12,373 nt of DNA from a bacterium (GTDB taxonomy: Bacteria; CSSED10-310; JAJRTK01), in assembly GCA_024278345.1 (NCBI GenBank), contig JAJRTK010000360.1:1-12373 (forward strand), given 5' to 3'. Shown piece after piece: positions 1-6,004 of this stretch. Position 1 is the stretch's first letter. Every line of letters starts with the position of its first letter. A program made the translations under genes and the position numbers. The notes under the pieces are model-generated. The model worked only from the letters and a program-made list of their open reading frames with translations, had not been told where the DNA came from and did no database searches.

Positions 1-46
1 CCTCAGCGTAGTTCTACCACGCCACCGGTGCCTGCCTGCCGTCGGA

Positions 47-82
47 CTCGTCGGCGGCGCGCCTGCGCCGCCTCGCGACGAG
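47..82 (+). terminator. Strong GC stem-loop, possibly the end of an upstream transcript
   Basis: GGCGGCGC (53-60) pairs perfectly with GCGCCGCC (65-72) around a GCCT loop. The stem continues as CTCGTC (47-52) with GACGAG (77-82) after a four-base bulge on the 3' side, giving 14 base pairs. No long T-run follows (the next bases are ATTTGATG), so it is not a canonical intrinsic terminator. It could end or stabilise a transcript entering from the left. Confidence 0.4.
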
Positions 83-153
83 ATTTGATGAGATATCCGG
101 GTCTAAGTGGAACCCCCAAACAAACCATTGATTTTGGCCAGGGACTCTTGCAT

Positions 154-173
154 TCTACTAAATTTGGAGTAGA
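154..173. promoter_or_regulatory. Candidate operator dyad upstream of the alpha subunit gene
   Basis: TCTACT (154-159) and AGTAGA (168-173) form a 6+6 inverted repeat with an 8-base AT-rich centre in otherwise GC-rich DNA. Twenty base pairs with two-fold symmetry is the usual size of an operator for a dimeric regulator. No regulator gene sits next to it, so the binding partner is unknown. Confidence 0.3.
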
Positions 174-226
174 TCTGGAGCGTAGCCATGGGGTGAAACC
201 TCCTGTTAAATTGTGGGGAAATTCGC

Positions 227-253
227 TTCACTGGCCAATTCACTACTGGTCAA
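227..253 (+). repeat. Imperfect tandem direct repeat beside the candidate -35 box
   Basis: TTCACTGGCCAA (227-238) is followed immediately by TTCACTACTGGTCAA (239-253). Apart from a three-base insertion the two copies differ at one position. The second copy overlaps the proposed -35 element (247-252), which fits a site for an activator or repressor binding in tandem. Confidence 0.4.
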
Positions 254-276
254 GTGCTTCACATTGCCCCTATATT
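247..276 (+). promoter_or_regulatory. Candidate sigma70 promoter for the alpha/beta subunit pair
   Basis: TGGTCA (247-252, 4/6 to the -35 consensus), an 18-base spacer and TATATT (271-276, 5/6 to the -10 consensus). The predicted start near 283 leaves a leader of roughly 48 bases before the GTG at 331. The -35 box is weak, which suggests a need for an activator. Confidence 0.4.
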
Positions 277-330
277 GGACACCGCGACCGCTGAGGAACT
301 CCCTTTGGCAATTGCTTCTGGAGGTGCCGC

Positions 331-2784
331 GTGAACGATTCCTACGGAGTCATCGGGAAACCTACCCGACGAGTGGATGCCCGAGGCAAAGTCCTGGGTC
401 AAACAAGTTTCGCCGACGACCTGTCGATGCCGGGAATGCTCCACTGCAAACTGCTCCGATCTCCCAAACCCCACGCGCGGATTCTTTCCATCGACACGAC
501 CCGGGCCCGGGAGGCGGAGGGCGTCCAACTGGTACTTACGGGGCGGGAAATGCCCATTTCGTTCGGCGTGCTTCCGGTGAGCCAGGACGAGCATGCGCTC
601 TGCCCCGAAGTGGCGCGTTTCGTCGGTGATCCCGTAGCTGCGGTCGTGGCTCGAACCGAAGAACAAGCCGCCGATGCCCTCCAACTCATCGAGGTGGGAT
701 ACGGAGAACTGCCAGTCATCCGGACGCCTCTGGAAGCCCTGAGGCCCACCGAGCATCCCATCCACGATTATGGCGTTCGCGGCAACATCCACAAGCTGGT
801 CTCCCTCCGGTTTGGTGACACAGCGGCGGCCTTCGAGGAGGCGGACCACCTTTTCGAGGATCTCTTTTTCTACGAGGGGAACACTCACCTGCCCCTGGAG
901 CAACACGCGACCCTGGCGGCGCTGGAGCCCGACGGAAAGCTGATCGTCCATTCCAGCACCCAGACGCCGCACTACCTTCACAAAGCCCTTGCACGGGTCT
1001 TGGAGATCTCCCCGGGCCGGATTCGGGTGGTGGCGACGCCCAACGGAGGCGGATTCGGCGGAAAGACCGACCCCTTCAACCACGAGATCGTCGTGGCGAA
1101 GGCTGCCCTGCTCACGGGGAGGCCGGTGAAGATCTGTCTGACGCGCCTGGAAGTCTTTTACTGCCACCGCGGCCGGCATCCGGTGCTGCTCTCTCTCAAG
1201 ACCGGGGTCAAGTCAGATGGTACCCTGACGGGGATGGAGCTCAAGACCCTATTGGACGGCGGCGCTTACGGATCTTACGGGGTTGCCAGCACCTTCTACA
1301 CCGGTGCCTTGCAGACGGTCACCTACACGCTGCCACGCTACTTCTTCCGCGGTGCGCGAACTTTCACGAACAAGCCTCCCTGTGGGCCGAAACGAGGCCA
1401 CGGTACGCCGCAGCCCCGGTTTGGCCAAGAAGTGCAGCTCGACAAAATCGCCTGCAAATTGGCGATCGATCCGGCCGATTTGCGCCTCCAGCAGCTTGTC
1501 GAGGCGGGGGATCTCACCGCCAACTGGCTAGAGGTTCCCAGTATTGGACTTCGCCAGTGCATCGAGAAAGTCGTTGACGGATCCGGTTGGCGGGATCGCC
1601 GCGGAAAGCTGCCGGAAGGCCGTGGCCTGGGGCTCGCCTGTTCCTCCTACCTCAGTGGGGCAGGCCTTCCCATCTATTGGAACCGGATGCCCCATTCCGG
1701 CGTGCAACTACTTCTGGACCGTGGCGGCGGCGTGACGGCCTTCTGTGGAGCGACGGAAGTGGGGCAGGGCTCGGATCACGTGCTGGCGGCCTGTGTCGCC
1801 GAGGTTCTGGGCCTTCAGCCGGATGACATCCGGCTGGTGACGGGGGATACGGGTCTGGCGCCGGTGGATTTGGGTTCCTACTCCAGCCGCGTCACCTTGA
1901 TGATGGGAAACGCGGCCATCGAGGCGGCGACGAAAGCCCGGGATCTTTTGGCGGAGGCCGTGGCGGCGAAGCTGGAGTCCTCCGTGGCTGGGATCCTTTT
2001 CTCCGGCGGCCGGGTCCTGGACCGGGATAAACCGGAAACCAGTATGCCTTTCGCCGCCGCTGTCGTGGCGGCGGAATCGAAGTTCGGCACCATCGGAACC
2101 GTCGGTTCCTACACGCCGCCGCGGGCTCCGGGCCGCTACAAGGGAGCCGGCGTCGGGCCGTCGCCCACTTATTCCTACAGTGCGGCCATCGTGGAGGTGG
2201 AAGCCGACTCTCTCACCGGCGAATTTCGCGTGGTAAAAGTCTGGATCGCCCACGATATCGGGCAATGTATCAACCCCACTCTGGTCCGTGGCCAGGTGGA
2301 AGGCGGCGTCTATATGGGCCTCGGGGAGGCCCTCATGGAGGAACAGACCTTCCGTGCTCCTCCGCGGCGGCTCTCCAATGCCCTCCTTCACAAGGCGCCC
2401 TCATTCCTTGAATACAAGAGCCTCACTCCACTGGAGATGCCCGACGTGGAGGTCTACTTGGTGGAAGAACCCGATTCCCGCGGGCCGTTCGGGGCCAAGG
2501 AAGTGGGGCAGGGACCGCTCCTGCCCATCATGCCGGCCGTGGCCAATGCCCTCTTCGACGCCATCGGCGTTCGCATCGACGCGCTCCCCATCACGCCCGA
2601 TAAGATCTGCAAGGCCCTGGACCGGAAGGCGCGGGGCGCGGAGCCCAGATTCGGGCCGGATCGGTTCCCTGAAATCGATTGGCCGGATCCCTTGGAGATC
2701 CCGCCACCCTGGGAAGGCGGCGACGGCCGCGCCCTTGGCCAAGCCCCAAGCCGCCCGAAAACCACTGGAGGCAACCGATCATGA
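331..2784 (+). CDS. hcrA: 4-hydroxybenzoyl-CoA reductase-like alpha subunit, molybdopterin-binding (xanthine dehydrogenase family)
   Basis: 817 residues. In this family the subunit carries molybdopterin cytosine dinucleotide; the Thauera enzyme reductively removes the hydroxyl of 4-hydroxybenzoyl-CoA during anaerobic aromatic degradation. The GTG start at 331 has GGAGGT (320-325) five bases upstream. The N-terminal third holds the a/b hammerhead domain (about 15-125, with FVGDPVAAVVA). Cofactor-binding signatures follow: EQH at 190-192, NGGGFGGK at 238-245, PPCGPKRGHGT around R355, then a GQGS loop and the DLGSYSSRVT segment. The C-terminal FGAKEVGQGPL is the active-site loop, where Gln727 replaces the usual Glu. 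A proline-rich tail (PEIDWPDP, PPWEGGDG) makes it about 50 residues longer than the Thauera alpha subunit. Its TGA overlaps the ATG of the beta gene. The family is certain; the substrate is inferred mainly from the beta subunit and could be another aromatic acyl-CoA. Confidence 0.85.
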   Translation: MNDSYGVIGKPTRRVDARGKVLGQTSFADDLSMPGMLHCKLLRSPKPHARILSIDTTRAREAEGVQLVLTGREMPISFGVLPVSQDEHALCPEVARFVGDPVAAVVARTEEQAADALQLIEVGYGELPVIRTPLEALRPTEHPIHDYGVRGNIHKLVSLRFGDTAAAFEEADHLFEDLFFYEGNTHLPLEQHATLAALEPDGKLIVHSSTQTPHYLHKALARVLEISPGRIRVVATPNGGGFGGKTDPFNHEIVVAKAALLTGRPVKICLTRLEVFYCHRGRHPVLLSLKTGVKSDGTLTGMELKTLLDGGAYGSYGVASTFYTGALQTVTYTLPRYFFRGARTFTNKPPCGPKRGHGTPQPRFGQEVQLDKIACKLAIDPADLRLQQLVEAGDLTANWLEVPSIGLRQCIEKVVDGSGWRDRRGKLPEGRGLGLACSSYLSGAGLPIYWNRMPHSGVQLLLDRGGGVTAFCGATEVGQGSDHVLAACVAEVLGLQPDDIRLVTGDTGLAPVDLGSYSSRVTLMMGNAAIEAATKARDLLAEAVAAKLESSVAGILFSGGRVLDRDKPETSMPFAAAVVAAESKFGTIGTVGSYTPPRAPGRYKGAGVGPSPTYSYSAAIVEVEADSLTGEFRVVKVWIAHDIGQCINPTLVRGQVEGGVYMGLGEALMEEQTFRAPPRRLSNALLHKAPSFLEYKSLTPLEMPDVEVYLVEEPDSRGPFGAKEVGQGPLLPIMPAVANALFDAIGVRIDALPITPDKICKALDRKARGAEPRFGPDRFPEIDWPDPLEIPPPWEGGDGRALGQAPSRPKTTGGNRS

Positions 2785-3764
2785 TGAGGCTTCCAAAATT
2801 CCGTTACCTTGGCGCCAAGAGCCTGAAAGAGGCGCTCCAGGCCCTGGGGAGTGTTGGGCCGGAGGGGCGCGCCGTCGCCGGAGGCACGGATCTTCTGCCC
2901 AATATGAAGCGGCGGCAGCAGCAGCCGAAACTGTTGGTGGGGCTCCGGCAGGTACCCGAGCTTCAGAGCCTGTCGGGCGAATCCGGCGGTTCCCTTGGGC
3001 TGGGGGCATGCCTGACCCTGAGTGAAATCGCAGGGAACGCCGCCCTCCAAGACGACTACGCCGCCTTGAGTCTTGCCGCCCGAGCGGTGGCGACTCCGGC
3101 GCTTCGGAACATGGGGACCCTGGGAGGCAACCTCTGCCTTGACACCCGGTGCAACTACTACTGCCAGGATCAGGAATGGCGGGAGGCCCTGGGCTACTGC
3201 ATGAAAAAAGATGGCTCCATCTGCTGGGTGGCGCCGTCCAGTCCCCGCTGTTGGGCTGTCTCGTCGTGCGACACGGCGCCAGCCGCTATCGCCCTGGGTG
3301 CCCGGGTGCGGTTGGCCTCGGCTTCCGGTAGAAGGGAGATAGACCTTTCGGACCTCTACCTGGACGACGGGATCCGGTATCTTTCCCTGGAACCGGGCGA
3401 GCTGGTGGAGGGAATTTTGCTCCCGCCGGCGCAAGGTTGGGTGAGCACCTATCGCAAGATCCGGCGGAGGGGCAGCATCGACTTCCCCATCCTGTCGGTG
3501 GCCGCCGCCCTGAAGTTGGATGGCGGAGTGGTGGAAAAAGCCCGGATCGTTTTCGGTGCCGTGGGTTCCCGCCCGAAGCAGGCCAAGGAAGCCGCCGCCT
3601 TCCTTGGGGGAGAAAGGCTCACGGCGGAATCCATCGAGGAGGCAGCCAGGCTCGCGGCGAAGGCGGCCCGGCCCTTGGACAATACCGACGGCGGTCTGAG
3701 CTGGCGGAAGCGCATAGCCCAAGCCACCGTCGTCCGTGCTCTGGAGGAGATCCTTCGGGGTTGA
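2781..3764 (+). CDS. hcrB: 4-hydroxybenzoyl-CoA reductase-like beta subunit, FAD and [4Fe-4S]-binding
   Basis: 327 residues, close to the roughly 324 of Thauera HcrB. The start is the ATG at 2781 because it overlaps the alpha-subunit TGA (ATGA) and GGAGG lies at 2767-2771; an in-frame ATG follows at 2784. An upstream in-frame extension would lie inside the alpha gene. FAD-binding motifs are AGGTDLLPNM near residue 35 and TPALRNMGTLGGNLCLDTR around residues 104-123. The diagnostic feature is an inserted cysteine-rich loop: C124, C140, C148 and C157 have the same 16/8/9 spacing as the four [4Fe-4S] ligands of HcrB, a cluster that ordinary xanthine dehydrogenase FAD subunits lack. C119, C128 and C163 are extra. 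The C-terminal half is the CO dehydrogenase flavoprotein C-terminal fold. It should pass electrons between FAD, [4Fe-4S] and a gamma [2Fe-2S] subunit, which is not encoded nearby. Confidence 0.88.
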   Translation: MMRLPKFRYLGAKSLKEALQALGSVGPEGRAVAGGTDLLPNMKRRQQQPKLLVGLRQVPELQSLSGESGGSLGLGACLTLSEIAGNAALQDDYAALSLAARAVATPALRNMGTLGGNLCLDTRCNYYCQDQEWREALGYCMKKDGSICWVAPSSPRCWAVSSCDTAPAAIALGARVRLASASGRREIDLSDLYLDDGIRYLSLEPGELVEGILLPPAQGWVSTYRKIRRRGSIDFPILSVAAALKLDGGVVEKARIVFGAVGSRPKQAKEAAAFLGGERLTAESIEEAARLAAKAARPLDNTDGGLSWRKRIAQATVVRALEEILRG

Positions 3765-3805
3765 TCCGGCTGGTCATCGGTGGTCGGCGGAGCCGACTCT
3801 CCGTT

Positions 3806-3820
3806 ATGGCCCGCGGCCAT
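3806..3820 (+). terminator. Weak hairpin after the beta subunit gene
   Basis: ATGGCC (3806-3811) pairs with GGCCAT (3815-3820) around CGC, followed by TCTCTT. It begins 41 bases after the beta-subunit stop, between convergent genes, so it may contribute to termination. The T-tract is interrupted and the loop is tight. The rest of the 212-base convergent gap (3765-3976) shows only minor inverted repeats, such as CGGT/ACCG at 3842-3853. Confidence 0.3.
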
Positions 3821-3976
3821 TCTCTTCGCTACGCTCCGGCTCGGTGGGCACCGGTCATTGTGTCGGCCACCTGATGGGGCAGAGCCGCCCTCGGCAGTGT
3901 AAAAGGCCATTTCATCGCAGTCGGGGTGATTGCGCCCTCCTTGTCTGGTTTCTGGACCGGTACGATGACCAAGGCC

Positions 3977-4471
3977 CTATTGGTCGGGCATTCTTTCTAC
4001 CGGTGCTTCCAGGCACAACCTGGCGGCGGGCCGAAAACCGGCCCTTCGGAAAAAGTGGAGCAGCTCTTCTTGATCCCATTCCACTTGGGTCTGGACTGTC
4101 TCGATGTGGAGGGCCCGGAGGTGCATCTTGAGCTGCCGCATCAGGGCGCGCCCTACGCCGCGGTTGGCGAAGTCTCTGGCCACTCCTATGGAGTCTAGGA
4201 TTGCCACGGGCTCTGGAATCCCGAATTCCCCGTAGTAGAGGCGACCGAGCAAAAACCCGGCGGGTTCTCCCTCCACCCGAGCACCAAGAGAAATGCGGAG
4301 CCCTGTATCGCTCTGAGCCTGTTGGAGCTTGACGTGGTAGAATTCTCGCCGGTTCTGGCCGGTGTGTTCTCGGTCAATGCTCACGATCCAATCCAGGTCC
4401 TTCCCGCTCAGCGTGGAGATCTCCACCTCGTCTCGTTCCAAGACTTTGGATTCCATCTCTTGGGCGCCCAT
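3977..4471 (-). CDS. GNAT family N-acetyltransferase
   Basis: 164 residues, the normal size for a single-domain GNAT. These enzymes transfer an acetyl group from acetyl-CoA to an amine of a small molecule or protein; the substrate cannot be read from sequence. Motif A is clear: LDSIGVARDFANRGVGRAL, containing the RGxGxA pyrophosphate-binding loop, follows a beta strand (PVAILDSIGV). Downstream, QTQVEWDQEELLHFFRRAGF is the usual motif B region with the aromatic/glycine end. The N-terminal part (EVEISTLSGKDLDWIVSIDREH) matches the first strand and helix of the fold. The start at 4471 is supported by AAGGAG (- strand, 4479-4484) seven bases upstream. It is divergent from the di-iron gene and convergent with the beta-subunit gene, so it is probably a single-gene unit unrelated to the reductase. 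Confidence 0.8.
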   Translation of the reverse strand: MGAQEMESKVLERDEVEISTLSGKDLDWIVSIDREHTGQNRREFYHVKLQQAQSDTGLRISLGARVEGEPAGFLLGRLYYGEFGIPEPVAILDSIGVARDFANRGVGRALMRQLKMHLRALHIETVQTQVEWDQEELLHFFRRAGFRPAARLCLEAPVERMPDQ

Positions 4472-4783
4472 GGTTTTTCTCCTTGATCGTCGTCTAGCCG
4501 GGGGTTTACTCTTCTACCCAAACGCGCTCGTAAGAGCCCGTCTGGAGAAGCGATGCTAGCGCAGCGGCTCCATCGAGGTAAAGTGGGGGGCAGTGGAGCC
4601 CCTCATTGATTTGGCACTGGAGGCATGGATGACCTATCGTAGAAAAGAGTAAGATCGATGCTGGGCGGCGGGGTGCCTTTTCATCCGGTGGGTGAGCAGC
4701 GGGAGCGGCTGCGACTGATGCGAACGGAACACAACAAAAAGGCTAAGGATCCCCTAGATGAACAGGGGAGAGGTGGAGGCAGC
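4472..4783. other. Divergent intergenic region between the GNAT and di-iron genes
   Basis: 312 bases without a supported gene. It must hold the promoters of both flanking genes. For the + strand a candidate is TTGGCA (4611-4616), 18 bases, TATCGT (4635-4640). The di-iron frame stays open back to an ATG at 4658, but the encoded extension is charged and low in family-like sequence, and that ATG lacks a good ribosome site. If transcription starts near 4647, the transcript has a leader of roughly 135 bases. A short CGATG/CATCG inverted repeat spans 4551-4575. No clear - strand promoter was identified. Confidence 0.5.
4611..4640 (+). promoter_or_regulatory. Candidate promoter for the di-iron gene
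   Basis: TTGGCA (5/6 to the -35 consensus), an 18-base spacer and TATCGT (4/6 to the -10 consensus) on the + strand upstream of the di-iron gene. It is plausible by position and spacing only. Confidence 0.3.
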
Positions 4784-5932
4784 ATGATTGAGAATAAACT
4801 GAAGATCAGTCACCGGGCGGCGGTGGTGAACCATTGGCTCGAGGAGATGACCAACAAGGTGGTGCGCTCTTACGATGGGGTGATGGGCATGGTGCGCCTC
4901 GGTGGCCGGAAGGCGAAGTACGATGACTCCAATTACGAGTTTATCGGCGGTCCCAGGGATCGGCTCCGGGCCCGGCACTACGACAAGAGCTTGAGGCTGC
5001 TCTGGAAGGCGGAGGAGCATGCTCCGTGGTCGAGTTTCCGGGACTGCACGTCGGTGGAACGAGCCGTGTTGGAACAGGCTCTCAAGACGATGACCAAGGA
5101 AGAGCAAGATGCGCGGCGGCGGCTGGTTTCCAAGGAGTTCAAAGAGCTTCTGGACGAGAGCTATACCCGTCGTGAAAAAGAGGCGATCGTCTCGATCCTG
5201 AGTGCCATTGGCCATGGAGAAGCCTATGCCTGGCTTGTTTCCGCGGAGCTTCTGGGCGAGGTCCAGAGCACGGGAGGAAAAGCGGCCTGCACCCTTCAAG
5301 TGCTGGAGGAAGCGAAGCATTTCGTCGTGCTCCGGGAGCTTTTGCAGGCGTTCGACGTTCCCATTCCTCGGCAGTCGGCTTGGGAATACCTGCTTCTGGA
5401 GCAGGTTTTCAAGGCGGACGGTTTGGAAAAGTTCTTTGGGATGAACGTGCTGGTGGAGGGCATCGCGCTGAGCATTTTCGGGATGCTGAGCGAAATGCCG
5501 GGCTTGGATATCCTTCGGCTGTTCCACCTGGACGAATCGCGGCACACGGCGCTGCCCATGAATTACTTCAAGGAGTTTCCCTTGAGCGTGTGGCAGAAGC
5601 ACAACCCAGTGGCGCGGCTTGGGCGGCTGAAGCTTGTGCTGCCCGCGGTGCCGCTCATCTTCCTGCTGGAAGAGGATTTGGCCGAGCTTGGGATCGACGT
5701 GTTCGAGTTCGGCGGCTCGGTGCTCCGGAAGATCGGCTATTTGGCGGAAAGGGCGGGTTTCTACCTTCCCATTCCTAGCTGGCTCTTCGTCAGCTTGCTC
5801 AACAGCCTGTTCAATGTCTATTGTAGGGCTACGCGCCCTGATTACGAGTATCGGAACTACGCCGTTGCCGAAACCACGAGGGGCAAGCGGGAACAAGAAG
5901 TCGAAGCGGAGATTTTCGGAGCTCCAGCCTGA
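4784..5932 (+). CDS. Ferritin-like di-iron carboxylate protein of unknown substrate
   Basis: 382 residues from the ATG at 4784, chosen because GGAGG sits at 4775-4779; an in-frame ATG at 4658 would add 42 residues of unlikely sequence. The protein shows the complete two-fold ligand pattern of a four-helix-bundle di-iron enzyme: Glu146 (HGEAY), Glu176/His179 (EEAKH), Glu225 (VLVEGIAL) and Glu251/His254 (DESRH). The spacings of 30 and 26 residues match paired bundle helices. Ferritin-like enzymes of this kind activate O2 for oxidation, desaturation or N-oxygenation, or store or sense iron. The length, nearly twice a ferritin, and the long hydrophobic C-terminal helices (from about residue 285, KLVLPAVPLIFLL and SWLFVSLLNSLFNVYC) point to an oxygenase-like enzyme that may touch membrane or lipid. 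I cannot name the subfamily. It lies 72 bases upstream of the kinase gene on the same strand. Confidence 0.72.
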   Translation: MIENKLKISHRAAVVNHWLEEMTNKVVRSYDGVMGMVRLGGRKAKYDDSNYEFIGGPRDRLRARHYDKSLRLLWKAEEHAPWSSFRDCTSVERAVLEQALKTMTKEEQDARRRLVSKEFKELLDESYTRREKEAIVSILSAIGHGEAYAWLVSAELLGEVQSTGGKAACTLQVLEEAKHFVVLRELLQAFDVPIPRQSAWEYLLLEQVFKADGLEKFFGMNVLVEGIALSIFGMLSEMPGLDILRLFHLDESRHTALPMNYFKEFPLSVWQKHNPVARLGRLKLVLPAVPLIFLLEEDLAELGIDVFEFGGSVLRKIGYLAERAGFYLPIPSWLFVSLLNSLFNVYCRATRPDYEYRNYAVAETTRGKREQEVEAEIFGAPA

Positions 5933-5961
5933 GATCCAGGAGGCGTCGCTCCTTGCGGATC
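5933..5961 (+). other. Stem-loop directly after the di-iron stop codon
   Basis: GATCC-AGGAG (5933-5942) pairs with CTCCT (5949-5953) and GGATC (5957-5961), giving ten base pairs with a 6-base loop and a TGC bulge. It begins at the first base after the TGA. No T-tract follows at once, so it looks more like a partial terminator or a 3'-end stabiliser that sets the expression ratio of the di-iron and kinase genes. Confidence 0.35.
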
Positions 5962-6004
5962 CACCGCGAAAGGACTTTTCTTGGCAGGAGACGCGGCGTT
6001 GGCC

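Larger units (their letters stand above)
1..330. other. Upstream non-coding region
   Basis: No convincing gene is visible. The open frames here are short, arginine-rich and lack family motifs. The frame beginning at base 2 stays open only to a TGA at 86-88, so the tail of a gene entering from the left is possible but unsupported. The stretch holds a strong stem-loop (47-82), a dyad (154-173), a tandem direct repeat (227-253) and a candidate promoter (247-276), each listed separately. It looks like the control region of the molybdenum hydroxylase pair downstream. Confidence 0.6.

Noticed and set aside
2-88. Tail of a gene entering from the left edge, ending with TGA at 86-88
   Set aside because: Only 28 codons are visible, they are Pro/Ala/Arg-rich with no family signal, and a strong hairpin covers them.
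259-1179. 306-codon open frame on the - strand
   Set aside because: Antisense to the N-terminal part of the alpha subunit; no motif and no convincing ribosome site.
2454-3722. 422-codon open frame on the - strand
   Set aside because: Antisense to the alpha C-terminus and the whole beta subunit; no recognisable domain, and the + strand carries exact cysteine and FAD motifs.
3967-3985. GACCAA/TTGGTC hairpin at the end of the GNAT gene as a terminator
   Set aside because: The loop contains the GNAT stop codon and no T-run follows on the - strand. A six-pair stem with a seven-base loop is expected by chance.
4658-4783. 42-residue N-terminal extension of the di-iron protein from the ATG at 4658
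   Set aside because: The ATG at 4784 has a better ribosome site (GGAGG). The extension is highly charged and not domain-like, though it cannot be fully excluded.
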